From: Bythopirellula sp.
GTDB lineage: Bacteria; Planctomycetota; Planctomycetia; Pirellulales; Lacipirellulaceae
Direction: 5' to 3'
Length of the DNA stretch: 56,378 bases
Assembly (NCBI GenBank): GCA_028285205.1
Contig: JANQQA010000333.1
Coordinates: forward strand, 1 to 56,378
Part shown: positions 1 to 9,121 of the stretch, piece after piece
Position numbering within the stretch: position 1 is the first letter of the stretch
Layout of the letters: every line of letters begins with the position of its first letter
The notes under the pieces: model-generated
Database searches by the model: none
What the model saw: the letters and a program-made list of their open reading frames with translations, nothing else
Told to the model about the DNA's origin: nothing
Program-made: the position numbers and the translations under genes

Positions 1-278
1 TTCGCCGACATCTGACTTGGATTCTGCCCACGACGATCACGATGCGCTTGCTTGTTGACCGTGTTCCGCCACAGCCGGACGATCAGCCACAGCGACAGCC
101 CAAACAGAAACAACCCGCCTGCCGCGATTAGCACGAGATAAGTTGTCGCGAGGTGAGGATTACTCGCCGCCAGGTCTCGATATCCACTGACAGCGGTTGG
201 CAGCCACGTCACCAGCGCATACGCCACCACCGCGACATACGCGATCAGCAGCCAGCCAAGTTTTCGCGGTAGTACCAT
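1..278 (-). CDS. N-terminal part of a two-TM membrane protein (possibly DUF697-type GTPase), cut by the window edge
   Basis: An open frame runs from an ATG at 278 off the left edge. The first 92 residues begin MVLPRKLGWLLIAYVAVVAY and contain two hydrophobic segments, at about residues 8-25 and 48-68, separated by a short loop. A basic stretch with many Arg and Lys follows (RNTVNKQAHRDRRGQNPSQM). This layout, two N-terminal helices followed by a basic linker ending in PSQ, resembles the start of planctomycete DUF697/YcjF-like membrane GTPases from memory. The GTPase domain itself would lie outside the window, so the family call is a guess. The presence of a membrane protein N-terminus is well supported. 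The gene is on the same strand as the metallo-beta-lactamase gene upstream of it, about 94 bases away. Confidence 0.5.
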   Translation of the reverse strand, partial: MVLPRKLGWLLIAYVAVVAYALVTWLPTAVSGYRDLAASNPHLATTYLVLIAAGGLFLFGLSLWLIVRLWRNTVNKQAHRDRRGQNPSQMSA

Positions 279-372
279 GTGTCGTCGATTATCCCGTTCT
301 CAAGCGATTGCCTGGGAGCGTCAATGCAACTTCAACCAAATGCTTCGTGCGAGATTGCCGAGAGGCGAATTC

Positions 373-1683
373 TCAGTTCTGCTCACCAGGCCAGTCTGGC
401 AAGTCAAATTTCTTTTTCACATTCGCGGTGTGTTCGCCGTAATGGCGATTCATCTGCTCGAGTAGTTTGCGTGGTGTCCAGAAGCTGCCGGGCGCCTTCT
501 CGTCCAGTGGCAAACCGTCGAGCAAGTAGGCAAACCGACGCGTGAAGGCGAGCACCCTCTCCATTTGTCTCGCCTCCTCCGTGCCCGACCAATCGGGATG
601 TGCGGCTACGTAGTCGGGTGGCATCTGCTTGGGATTGAGGTCGATATGGCCGATCCCGGAGTCAACTTCGGTGTAAATTTGCGAAAAGAATCCCAGCTCG
701 CGACCCATCATGTGTTCCGTGTTCCACCTGGGTGTGTGCGAGCCATTGCTCGGTTTGAAATTCATTTGTTCTACACTCAGTTTCTCGAAGACTGCCTGTG
801 ATGCGCGACAAGCGGCTTCCTTCGCTGCGAACAGACGGGCAAGTTCGTCGGGCATCTCCCAGGGAAGAAACCCGAGTACAACGGCTTGCGGTTTCACCGC
901 ACTACGCTCATTCGCAGCGACAGCGAGCGTATTGCCCTTCGCTCGCACGATTTCTCGCTGCTCACCGATCGCCTGTAAGAAGCCCTGTACCCCCTGCAGA
1001 TCGTAAACAAGATTCGGAGTCTTGTAATGAATCGGCACGACGATGCGTGGTTTGATCTGATCTACGACATCAGCCGCTTGCGCGCCATCAACCGTGTAAA
1101 CGCCACCGACGGGGATCAACAGCACGTCGACTTCGCCCAGGACGTCCAATTGCTCTTTGATGAGCTTTGGCTGCCCCAAGTCGCCGCAGTGCACAATGCG
1201 CACACCATCGACTTCGACGACGTAGAGTGTATTTGCGCCCCGCTGGCTGCCGGCGGTGTCGTCGTGCCAGGCCGCGATGCTGCTCACTCGAACGGCGTGT
1301 GGCGAACGAGCAATACGCAGGCGGGCGTCTCGCCAAGTCGGCTTCTCTTCCCCGGGCAGGCGATCGAGCACGTGGTCGAGCCGGGCGACTTTCCCGGACT
1401 CGTCTAAGCCACGAGCTACCAGTGGTTCGCCGCCGATGAGGTCGACGTTGTTGTGGTCGCCGTGCTCATGGGTCACCAGAACCAAGTCTGCAGAAAGCTT
1501 GGGATCAGCGTAGCCGACCTTCTCACCGTAGGGATCGATCACGATCGTGAAATTCCAGTAGGTCTCAATCGAAACCATTGCCTGGCCCCACCACCGCACA
1601 GCCACCGGGTGTCCCGGCTCTCCCAGCGCGTTGCTGGAAATCACCCAGCCGACGACCACCAACCACAAGTTCACGCGTCGCAT
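373..1683 (-). CDS. Exported metallo-beta-lactamase-fold hydrolase fused to a DinB-like domain
   Basis: This 436-residue protein starts with an ATG at 1683 and a likely signal peptide (MRRVNLWLVVVGWVISSNALG). Residues 25-240 form a metallo-beta-lactamase domain of the UlaG/YycJ-like type. The HEHGDH motif is at 72-77, and further candidate metal ligands are His140, Asp168 (HCGDLG) and His219 (PIHY). From about 285 to 436 the sequence is helical and matches the DinB/YfiT four-helix pattern, with histidines in TEHMMGRE and NRHYGEH as likely metal ligands. The two domains are known separately. Their fusion suggests a two-metal-site, periplasmic enzyme, but the substrate cannot be read from the sequence. 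The gene stands alone, with recQ divergent from it about 150 bases away. Confidence 0.85.
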   Translation of the reverse strand: MRRVNLWLVVVGWVISSNALGEPGHPVAVRWWGQAMVSIETYWNFTIVIDPYGEKVGYADPKLSADLVLVTHEHGDHNNVDLIGGEPLVARGLDESGKVARLDHVLDRLPGEEKPTWRDARLRIARSPHAVRVSSIAAWHDDTAGSQRGANTLYVVEVDGVRIVHCGDLGQPKLIKEQLDVLGEVDVLLIPVGGVYTVDGAQAADVVDQIKPRIVVPIHYKTPNLVYDLQGVQGFLQAIGEQREIVRAKGNTLAVAANERSAVKPQAVVLGFLPWEMPDELARLFAAKEAACRASQAVFEKLSVEQMNFKPSNGSHTPRWNTEHMMGRELGFFSQIYTEVDSGIGHIDLNPKQMPPDYVAAHPDWSGTEEARQMERVLAFTRRFAYLLDGLPLDEKAPGSFWTPRKLLEQMNRHYGEHTANVKKKFDLPDWPGEQN

Positions 1684-1837
1684 TGCGGAGTCCTCTCAAC
1701 TGAAAATACTTGGAACCATTGAGTTTACAACAATCGCGGCATCTTCGCTGCCGGCATATCTGGCGATGTCTTGCGGAAGTAGCCAACGACCGGTAGCGTA
1801 TACGTCCGTATAGTTTGTGCGTTCGTGAAAGCAATCC

Positions 1838-4030
1838 ATGGCCGTTTCGTCTGCTAACCGTCCCACGATCGATGAGGTCCGTGCGCTGGTCGTCCATCAG
1901 TGGGGCTACGACAGCTTTCGACCGCTTCAGCGTGAGGCGATCGAGAATGTGCTCGCCGGGCGCGACTCGGTCGTCGTGCTGCCCACCGGTGGCGGCAAAT
2001 CGCTTTGCTTTCAGGCGCCAGCGTGCGCGATCCACGGACTGACAGTGGTCGTATCGCCGCTGATCTCGTTGATGAAAGATCAGGTCGACGCGTTGCACAG
2101 CACTGGCATCGCGGCCTCGTTTTACAATTCCTCGCTCACGCCCGCCGAGCGGAACACGGTCATCGAAGCCGTTCGCTCGGATGCACTCAAGCTGCTTTAC
2201 ATCGCACCGGAAGGATTGCTGACCTCCAACATGTTGACGTTGCTGAGCAGTGTGCCGCTCGCCATGTTTGCGATCGACGAAGCGCATTGCATCAGTTCGT
2301 GGGGGCACGATTTTCGACCGGAATATCGCGGTCTGAAATCGTTGAAGCATCATTTTCACGGCGTGCCAATTCACGCCTACACGGCCACGGCCACCGAGCG
2401 CGTGCGAGTCGACATCGCCGAACAGCTCGACCTCGAGCAGCCGGAGTTTCTCGTCGGCTCGTTTGATCGGCCCAACCTGAAGTATCGCATCGAGCGTAAG
2501 GCGGGCGGTATCGATCAGATTCTCAACGTCGTTGAGCAACACAAAGGCGAGTCGGGCATCGTCTACTGCATTTCGCGGAAGGAGGTCGAACGGACTGCCG
2601 CGGCGCTCAAGGCGTTGGGCTACACCGCAGCGCCCTACCACGCGGGCTTGTCGGACATCGATCGAAAACGCAACCAGGAGGCGTTTCTTGAAGAACGCGT
2701 TGATATCGTCGTCGCGACGGTCGCGTTTGGCATGGGCATCGACAAGTCGAACGTGCGCTTCGTCGTGCACGCGGGCATGCCCAAGTCGCTGGAGGCCTAC
2801 CAACAAGAGAGCGGACGAGCTGGACGTGACGGTCTGGAAGCCGATTGTTGCCTGTTCTTCGGCGGCAACGACTTGGGCACGTGGAAACGATTGATGGCCA
2901 GCTCGGGCGAAGCAAACGATGCCGCGTACGAATCGTTGGAGGCGATGGATCGCTTTTGCAAATCGGTCCAGTGCCGGCACAAGTTGTTGGTCGAACATTT
3001 TGGTCAGACATTCGAGTCGACTAACTGCGGCGCGTGCGACATCTGCCTCGACCAAGCCGAGCAGGTCGACGATCCGCTGATCCTGGGCCAAAAGATCCTC
3101 TCCTGTGTGATGCGGCTGGAGCAGAACTACGGCGCCGACTACACCGCGCAGGTGCTCACGGGCTCGCAAGAGCAACGGATTCTGGAAAAGGGTCACGACA
3201 AATTGAGCACCTACGGACTGCTGGAAGAGTATCCCAAGGGCGTGATCCGCGACTGGGTCGAGCAGCTCATCGGCCAAGGCTGTGCGATCAAGTATGGCGA
3301 GTACAACCAGCTGCAAGTCACCGACCTGGGTTGGGCCGTGTTGCGCGGCGAGCATACGCCGACACTGTTGCGGCCGGTATCCAAGCAAAGCAAGAAAGAC
3401 CGCAAGCTCGATCCCGGCGCGTGGGACGGCGTGGATCGCACGTTGTTTGAGCGTCTACGCGAGCTGCGTCGGAAGTTGGCTACCGAGCAAGGTGTGCCGG
3501 CGTACATCGTGTTTGGGGATGCGACGCTGCGCGATCTGGCGCGGCGCAGGCCTTCGACCGTGAACCAGCTGCTCGCAGTGCACGGAGTGGGGCAGAAAAA
3601 GTGTGATGACTACGGTCCGCAGTTTCTGGAGTGCATTGCCGACTATTGCGTCGAGCACGATGTTGCGCTCGATGTCGCTGATGACGCGGCTGCCGCAGTA
3701 GCTCCGCCGCCGCGCGAGCGGAAGTCGCTGAGCGCCGGAGCAATTTCGGCGTTTCCACATTTCAAGGCGGGCTTGTCGATCGGCGAAGTCGCCCAGCAAA
3801 TGGCCCGCGCCGAGTCGACGATCCGCGGCTATCTCGAACAATTCGTCCGTCACGAGCAAATCACCGACCCCTCGCCGTGGGTCGAAACGGAGACAGTGCA
3901 GCGCATTCGCTCCGCTATCGACGAAATCGGCAACGGACGACTGAGGCCGATCTTCGAGCACCTTGGTGGCGAGGTCTCGTACGACGACATCCGTGTTGTT
4001 GCCAGCTGCCTGGCGAACGCGAACGACTGA
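1838..4030 (+). CDS. recQ: ATP-dependent DNA helicase RecQ
   Basis: The protein has 730 residues with the full RecQ architecture. RecQ unwinds 3'-tailed duplex DNA in recombination and fork repair. Walker A (PTGGGKS) is at 49-55 and the DEAH box at 147-150. The aromatic-rich loop CISSWGHDFRPEY follows directly, and motif VI (QESGRAGR) is at 323-330. The zinc-binding cysteines C374, C379, C397, C400 and C403 and the winged-helix RQC region come next. An HRDC domain covers about 533-606. The last 90 residues look like the helix-turn-helix tail found at the end of many RecQ proteins. The length exceeds the E. coli enzyme (609) mainly because of this tail. The start at ATG 1838 lies just before the conserved region. 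The peptidase-like gene at 4148 converges on it. Confidence 0.96.
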   Translation: MAVSSANRPTIDEVRALVVHQWGYDSFRPLQREAIENVLAGRDSVVVLPTGGGKSLCFQAPACAIHGLTVVVSPLISLMKDQVDALHSTGIAASFYNSSLTPAERNTVIEAVRSDALKLLYIAPEGLLTSNMLTLLSSVPLAMFAIDEAHCISSWGHDFRPEYRGLKSLKHHFHGVPIHAYTATATERVRVDIAEQLDLEQPEFLVGSFDRPNLKYRIERKAGGIDQILNVVEQHKGESGIVYCISRKEVERTAAALKALGYTAAPYHAGLSDIDRKRNQEAFLEERVDIVVATVAFGMGIDKSNVRFVVHAGMPKSLEAYQQESGRAGRDGLEADCCLFFGGNDLGTWKRLMASSGEANDAAYESLEAMDRFCKSVQCRHKLLVEHFGQTFESTNCGACDICLDQAEQVDDPLILGQKILSCVMRLEQNYGADYTAQVLTGSQEQRILEKGHDKLSTYGLLEEYPKGVIRDWVEQLIGQGCAIKYGEYNQLQVTDLGWAVLRGEHTPTLLRPVSKQSKKDRKLDPGAWDGVDRTLFERLRELRRKLATEQGVPAYIVFGDATLRDLARRRPSTVNQLLAVHGVGQKKCDDYGPQFLECIADYCVEHDVALDVADDAAAAVAPPPRERKSLSAGAISAFPHFKAGLSIGEVAQQMARAESTIRGYLEQFVRHEQITDPSPWVETETVQRIRSAIDEIGNGRLRPIFEHLGGEVSYDDIRVVASCLANAND

Positions 4031-4147
4031 TTTCGTGTGAACAGGAGGAAACGGAGCGAACAGACTTCGGTGTTGATGCCTTCTCCATGCGCTCAGTTGA
4101 TTTGTGTTCGTTGATCGGCATGAATTTGTCGCGTGTCCGATTCACGT

Positions 4148-4624
4148 TCACAACCATTGAGCAACACAGGCGGCCACCTCCTCGCCTTCCAAGCGATCAT
4201 GGGCGAGCAGTTGGTCTGCAAGCTCTGCGACCGCCGCCCAGTGATTCTCTTCGTCGAGCAATGCACAAAGCCTCGCGGTCTCGCTCTCAAGGTGTTTTAG
4301 CCGACGCTGCTCGTGTCCGAATAGCGGCTCTGCTGCTTCCCATGCATCCCGCCAGTCCTGCGCCCACTCGGCTACGAATCCCGGATGGTACGGCTCGCCG
4401 CGGTACGTCATCTCGGCCGCTGGGCCGGCCAACGCAACGAGCACGGCGTGCTCCGCTAGCTCACGAGCTGTGAATTGATCGCGTTGCCAGGCAACCTGCG
4501 TGTCGCCGTAGCGCTGTGGCCCATCGTCCCAGTCGGGTTCGATCGTGACCGAGACCACGTGCGCGCCGGTAACGACCGCCATCCAGGCGTGCCCAGCTTC
4601 GTGATAGGCGGTGAGTTCGGACAT
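4148..4624 (-). CDS. Stand-alone HEAGH-motif protein resembling the FtsH (M41) protease domain
   Basis: This 158-residue protein carries HEAGH at residues 8-12, immediately after the start. It also has ALAGPAAEMTYRG about 60 residues later, in the position of the GRAAEE segment of M41 peptidases. There is no AAA+ domain, no membrane segment and no signal peptide, so only the peptidase part of FtsH is present. M41 family knowledge suggests zinc binding by the two histidines and a later acidic residue. Whether it cleaves proteins is unknown. The second half is rich in Ala, Glu and Leu and probably helical. The start is ATG 4624. It converges with recQ and no partner gene is adjacent. Small proteins of this type occur in several bacteria as uncharacterised peptidase-like proteins. 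Confidence 0.75.
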   Translation of the reverse strand: MSELTAYHEAGHAWMAVVTGAHVVSVTIEPDWDDGPQRYGDTQVAWQRDQFTARELAEHAVLVALAGPAAEMTYRGEPYHPGFVAEWAQDWRDAWEAAEPLFGHEQRRLKHLESETARLCALLDEENHWAAVAELADQLLAHDRLEGEEVAACVAQWL

Positions 4625-4854
4625 GAGTCGATCAGCAGGTCGTGAATGAATAATCTAGCAGGAGGGAATCAAGGAAGCTGCAGAGAGGAATTTTAACTGT
4701 TCGCGATCACGGCCAGCGGGTACTCGATCGGCAAAAAGCGTAGGGTGCGTGGAACAAAGTGTAACGCACCATCGAGTTGGGCGAATATGGTGCTTCGCGC
4801 CATTGCTTCGCGGACATTGCGGCTGTGGTTATCGACCCAATTCTCTCAATCCTC

Positions 4855-4881
4855 TTGCGCCGGTGCAGTTCGAGATATAAT
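4855..4881 (+). promoter_or_regulatory. Candidate sigma70-like promoter for the small gene at 4927
   Basis: A perfect TATAAT at 4876-4881 is preceded by TTGCGC at 4855-4860 with a 15-base spacer, which is shorter than the ideal 17. It lies 45 bases before the ATG at 4927. The -10 match is exact and the -35 match is partial, so this is a prediction from sequence only. Confidence 0.4.
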
Positions 4882-4926
4882 AGCCAATTGCCAATTCCAG
4901 TCGTTAGTGTTCACATTGCCCAACTG

Positions 4927-5361
4927 ATGCCAAACTCTCAGAACGCAACTTTCTTCGGCAACGAGCCAAGGTGGAACGCGGAAGAAGTTCGCGGTCATTC
5001 GATAGCAAAGCTGCTCGCTAACGAATTAACTGCCGTCGGATGGCGTGTCGACGAGATTGATCTTTGGCGAGACGCCGGCTACTACCTTATCGGGGAACGC
5101 GGGAGGGAGGCGGTTGAAATTGTTGTGCTCGGATACGACGAGCAACCCGATCGCTGGATTCTCCAGATAGCCCCGTCGAGACTGCCTGGTTTCATCATGC
5201 GATGCTTGGGAGCCTCTAGGTCCGCATCGCCAGGCTGCGTTTACGGGGTCGCAACCGACTGCCATACCTCCCTCGCTAATCACGGCTTTGATGGATTCCT
5301 GTGGTGTTGGGACGATTTCGCAGACCATGATCGTTGTAGTTCGCAGCCAATGCCATGCTAA
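4927..5361 (+). CDS. Hypothetical protein of 144 residues
   Basis: I do not recognise this family. I start it at the ATG at 4927 (MPNSQNATFFGNEPRWN) because a TATAAT box lies 45 bases upstream. The frame stays open for another 50 codons before this, but those codons give low-quality sequence. The protein has no signal peptide or membrane segment. It reads as an alternating alpha/beta domain with conserved-looking aromatics (GWRVDEIDLWRDAGYYL, then FDGFLWCWDDF near the end) and five cysteines, one of them close to the C-terminus. The gene is alone between the divergent peptidase-like gene and the convergent PEP-CTERM gene. It could be an immunity-like or regulatory protein, but nothing in the sequence decides this. 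Confidence 0.6.
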   Translation: MPNSQNATFFGNEPRWNAEEVRGHSIAKLLANELTAVGWRVDEIDLWRDAGYYLIGERGREAVEIVVLGYDEQPDRWILQIAPSRLPGFIMRCLGASRSASPGCVYGVATDCHTSLANHGFDGFLWCWDDFADHDRCSSQPMPC

Positions 5362-5506
5362 AAACCAGCCTCCAACGCACCACTGCGTCGGTCGAAACTG
5401 ATGCGCGTTCCGCGATCGCTGCACATCCTTCATGTGCAGAATCGAAAATGCGCACGCCTAAGTAGATTCTACCCAGCGCCGTTGCATTCGCCCGTCTGGC
5501 GAGAAT

Positions 5507-6367
5507 CTATCGGCGTCGGGCGGCGGCCAAGAGGGCCAAACATCCCATGGACAGGAAGGCGGACGCTTCTGGAATGGCGGTGATTGTGAAGGGCGAGACG
5601 TCGGCGTAAGATGTGCCGATCCGTAACTCATCCACCATCGCGTTGGTGCTGCTGTCGAAGCCAATGGAGATCTTGGTTAGATCAAAGTCCTGGATCACTT
5701 CACCCGCAGTTCCCGTTAGCGAATCACTGTCGGACGGCGTCGCGTCCAGATTCGGATCGATCCAGAACCATGCCTCTTCGTTCGACCCGGAAGCATTGAA
5801 TTCGACCCGTGTCACAAAGAAGTGAGTATTCGAGTCGATCGCCGGTGTATCAAAGTCTTCCAGGATATTGTTCGTGTCTGCCAGATCATCGAGGGACCAC
5901 TTCGAGGAGGAAACGTTCTTGCTACCCTGACCCATGAAGTACTTCTCTTCCATGCTCACGAAGACTTTGTTGGAACCGCTGGGGTCGGCCTTCATCAGGA
6001 AGCTCATCCAGATCGTCCCACTTTTGATGGCATCGCCGAAGGCGTCTCGTACGGCATCTTCCACGTTCGAGTCGTTGGCATTATTGGGAGAAATCGAATT
6101 GCCAGCGACATCAAGCACATTGCCCAGTGAGTCGGTGTAGGAGAGTCCGGGACTTACCACCTGCGTCCCCGGCGTCTGGTTATTGCTCCATTTTGAGCCC
6201 GACTTCCAGCCGACACCGCCGTCGTTGTCCTGCAGTGCACCAGGATCGTAGATGAACTGCTCTTCCAGAAGTAGCACACCATGGGTCGTGGTCATGGTTG
6301 TCGTGAGCAGAACCGCCGCAAAGGCAAAAATGGAAAACCTGCGTGTGTAATCATGGGAGGCGGTCAT
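5507..6367 (-). CDS. Exported PEP-CTERM-like protein
   Basis: This 286-residue protein has an N-terminal hydrophobic signal (residues 10-30). It ends in a compact sorting tag: Pro-Glu-Ala-Ser at 266-269, a hydrophobic helix of about 13 residues, and RRR at the very end. This is the PEP-CTERM pattern, which in other bacteria is processed by an exosortase and marks proteins for the surface or an extracellular matrix. The middle is beta-rich, acidic and has many Asn, Ser, Asp and Trp, like the concanavalin-type beta-sandwich found in many such proteins. No exosortase is in the window. The start is the ATG at 6367. It stands alone, so its role is unknown beyond probable surface display. Confidence 0.8.
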   Translation of the reverse strand: MTASHDYTRRFSIFAFAAVLLTTTMTTTHGVLLLEEQFIYDPGALQDNDGGVGWKSGSKWSNNQTPGTQVVSPGLSYTDSLGNVLDVAGNSISPNNANDSNVEDAVRDAFGDAIKSGTIWMSFLMKADPSGSNKVFVSMEEKYFMGQGSKNVSSSKWSLDDLADTNNILEDFDTPAIDSNTHFFVTRVEFNASGSNEEAWFWIDPNLDATPSDSDSLTGTAGEVIQDFDLTKISIGFDSSTNAMVDELRIGTSYADVSPFTITAIPEASAFLSMGCLALLAAARRR

Positions 6368-6826
6368 TTGAGGTGTCCTGCTTTTCTAACTCAATTCAAT
6401 TGAACGTCATCTGTAGTCGGGAGCGGAAAGTCGCGCCGCGAGGCATACGAATTCCAGTACCTCACGAATTACCATACTGCTGCAGTCGCCTATTCCTACC
6501 TCGGTCCGCAAAGCGCTGCTCAACGGCGATCCGCGTGGCTGGTGCAATTGTGCTACGGATGACTACGTCAAACTGTGGATCACCCCAGTTTATTAGGTGC
6601 GCGGCCAAAAAGCTACTTTTTCCATGCACAATTCTCAAATTACCCAAAGTTCTTAGAGTGTCACCATGAACGGAAACTGGTCACAGACTGGCTACGCGGA
6701 GACGTCTTGCCCGCTGACATTCGAGCAGCTTGAAAATCCGCCCGCCGTCGACGGATCATGTTGCCAGGCAACGATTTAGGTCAGATGAGTAAGCCTCGGG
6801 GGAGACTTCCCGGTGCACGATCGACG
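6368..6826. other. Gene-free spacer of about 460 bases
   Basis: The spacer lies between the PEP-CTERM gene and the VWA gene, both on the minus strand. It holds only short open frames without coding character, and I see no clear hairpin with a T-run and no RNA gene. It probably contains the promoter of the PEP-CTERM gene near its left end and the 3' untranslated end of the VWA operon on the right. Confidence 0.5.
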
Positions 6827-9121
6827 TCACACCAGGCCCCAGCGCTTCCTCAAGAACCACTCGGTTCCCAGCAGTCCCACCAGGCCCAGGAACACCGGCC
6901 AGGTGTCCCACAGGGTTTGCTGTTGGCGGATTTCTTCTTCGAACTGCGCGGTGCGGGATTTGAGTTGCTCCAGCAGGTCGGGCAGTTCTTCGGGCGCCAG
7001 GCCTTGGCCGCCCGCATCGCTGGTCATGTTGGCCAGCGAGTCGAGAAAGGTCCGCTCGGCGGCTGGCTGATCGAGTTCCATGTCGCGGTCGGGGATGGTG
7101 AAACGTGCTTGGGCCGTGCCGAGGACTTGGCCGTCATTCGATGCCGAGACGGTCACGCGGTAATCGCCGGGCTCGGCCGTTTCGGCGAAGCTGGCCACCT
7201 GCTTGTCGGCGCGGCGGCTGGAGCGCACTGGGTATTTCTGGCCATCAGGTCCTTCCACTTCGACGTCGTAGCTGGCGGTGGATAGCGGCTCGCGTTGTTC
7301 GTCTAGCGCGCCCATCGAGAAGTTGACGCGGCTGCCGCGTTGGAAGCGTCGCCCATCGAGGCGGACGAAGACGGATTGGCCATCGGTGTCGTCTTTGCTG
7401 GCGAGCCACATAACCAGCTGACGCCAGAATCGTTGATGCGCATCGGCAAACCCTTCCATCGGCCACCGCCAGGTGGAGTCGCCGGCGAACGCTAGCGTGC
7501 GGCCCTTCGCCCACGCACCAACTACCAGCAGCGGGCGACGCCCGGCGCCGACGGTCTCAGCGATCACCTGCGCCGACGGCTTGACGCGATTGCGTTCTAG
7601 TCGGTTGGCACCATCGAGCGGCGGCAGATCCGCCCAATCATCGATCGTCGGTGGGTCGCCGGCGAGGCGGAGAATCGGATGGATGCTATTGCCCAGCTGC
7701 ACGGGAATCATCCGCAGCGGGCCAGCCAAATGCATGTCTTGCCGAGGCGGTTCGCCAAAGTTCTGCCGTTCGGCCCGGCCCATCTGCACGGGCAACAGCG
7801 GCTCCAACTCCGAGCCGCGAAAGCCGCCGGGACCGAAACTATGAAAACCGCCCAACATGGCAAGTCCAGAGCCCGCTTCGACCGCGTCGGCGATCGCGGA
7901 CCAGGAGGCGTTGTTCAGCGCCGTGACATCGACATCGCCAAGCAGAAACACGTCGAACTTGCCTTCTGCCAGCGCGGCGCGAATGTCGAGGCGCTTGCGG
8001 CGGTAATTCAGCAGGTCGTAGCGGACGTTGATGTCGGCATGTGCGGCAAGCGAACTGCGCACGAACCGTGGTTCGATACTCGGTCCGCCACCGATACGCG
8101 TCGCCCCGACCAGATAGAGCACGTTAACGCCGCCCTTAAGCACCGAGACGAACGTGCTTTGCGAGTTGTTGGACGTGACCAGCTCGCCCTCGGGCCAAGT
8201 GCCAGCGTTGTCGACGATCCGCACGGAGACCTTGTACTCGCCGGGCGTGAGTGGTGTGTGCGAGAGCGTGATCGGGATCCGCCGCTGGTTGTTTTCAATC
8301 GTGATCTCGCGTGTGTCGACCACTTCCATTTCGCCTGCGGGTGTTTCCCAGAGCAGTTGCGCTTTGAACGTTTGATTGGCGTATCCGTCGGCGCCCAACG
8401 TTGCGCGGACGGTGATCGGTGTTTCGGCGAACACCGTGTCGTTAGCGAGCAGGTCGTCGACGCGCAGGTCGGATTGCAGGCCGAGCGCTGGTTTGCCGAA
8501 GGTAAATGTGTACAACGGGATTTCATCGACAGCCAAGCGACGCACGGCAGTCTGCGGTGGCAGGTCGCGGGGCGCAAAGGCCCGCTGCGCTCCATCGCTG
8601 AGCAGCAGCACCGCGACGATGCGTTGTTGTGCTTCGCGATCGAGAACATCTTGCAGTGACGAGCCGATCGCACTTTGGGGCCCATCTGGTGCTTCGGGAA
8701 ACTGTGGCAAACCGCCCGCCGCGTCGACCAATTTGCTGGTCTCGTCGAATTGATAAAACTTGAGCTCCCACGAGTCGGAAAGCTCGGTGAATTGATCCCG
8801 CGCCGAATCGAGAATCGACTTCATTGCATTCCAGCGCGAATCGTTCCCCAAGGAATCGGCAATCTGCATGCTACGCGAACTGTCGGCCATCACGATCAGT
8901 GAGCCGGGAAGTTTGCGCGTCTCGGTGGCCACAAGCGTCGGTCGCCACAGCACAAATAGCAGCAGCAGCGCCGTACCTGCGCGCAGCGCGAGCAAGACCA
9001 TACGCTGCTGGCGGGAGAGCTTCTTGCCTGCCGGACCGATCACCAGCGCCGCGATCAACAGCGCACCAACAGCTCCGGCGAACCACGCCCCACCGACCGG
9101 ATCGACGCTCCACTGGGTCAT
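6827..9121 (-). CDS. Membrane protein with VWA domain and glutamine-amidotransferase-like domain
   Basis: I start this 764-residue protein at ATG 9121 because it overlaps the stop of the upstream gene as ATGA, a sign of translational coupling. Two membrane helices lie near 11-29 and 41-58. A von Willebrand A domain follows with the MIDAS motif D80-S-S82-R-S84. A beta-sandwich similar to CARDB domains comes next. A region near 355-475 (VNVLYLVGA, then FDVFLLGDVD and GSGLAMLGGFHSFGPGG) has the class I glutamine-amidotransferase-like fold but no obvious catalytic Cys. A final helix near the C-terminus ends in basic residues. It is the last gene of a moxR cluster. In such clusters MoxR ATPases and VWA proteins are thought to act as metal-dependent chaperones for envelope proteins. 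The exact client is unknown. Confidence 0.8.
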   Translation of the reverse strand: MTQWSVDPVGGAWFAGAVGALLIAALVIGPAGKKLSRQQRMVLLALRAGTALLLLFVLWRPTLVATETRKLPGSLIVMADSSRSMQIADSLGNDSRWNAMKSILDSARDQFTELSDSWELKFYQFDETSKLVDAAGGLPQFPEAPDGPQSAIGSSLQDVLDREAQQRIVAVLLLSDGAQRAFAPRDLPPQTAVRRLAVDEIPLYTFTFGKPALGLQSDLRVDDLLANDTVFAETPITVRATLGADGYANQTFKAQLLWETPAGEMEVVDTREITIENNQRRIPITLSHTPLTPGEYKVSVRIVDNAGTWPEGELVTSNNSQSTFVSVLKGGVNVLYLVGATRIGGGPSIEPRFVRSSLAAHADINVRYDLLNYRRKRLDIRAALAEGKFDVFLLGDVDVTALNNASWSAIADAVEAGSGLAMLGGFHSFGPGGFRGSELEPLLPVQMGRAERQNFGEPPRQDMHLAGPLRMIPVQLGNSIHPILRLAGDPPTIDDWADLPPLDGANRLERNRVKPSAQVIAETVGAGRRPLLVVGAWAKGRTLAFAGDSTWRWPMEGFADAHQRFWRQLVMWLASKDDTDGQSVFVRLDGRRFQRGSRVNFSMGALDEQREPLSTASYDVEVEGPDGQKYPVRSSRRADKQVASFAETAEPGDYRVTVSASNDGQVLGTAQARFTIPDRDMELDQPAAERTFLDSLANMTSDAGGQGLAPEELPDLLEQLKSRTAQFEEEIRQQQTLWDTWPVFLGLVGLLGTEWFLRKRWGLV

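Noticed and set aside
1565..3388. Long open frame of 607 codons on the minus strand opposite recQ
   Set aside because: It is antisense to a gene with all RecQ motifs intact; the translation is rich in Arg, His and Val with no known domain and reflects the GC-rich codon pattern of recQ.
4777..4926. Longer version of the 144-residue unknown protein starting 50 codons upstream
   Set aside because: The upstream codons contain the probable promoter (TATAAT at 4876) and give low-quality protein sequence.
7679..8659. 326-codon frame on the plus strand opposite the VWA gene
   Set aside because: It is a shadow of the VWA/GATase-like gene and its translation shows no domain or signal.
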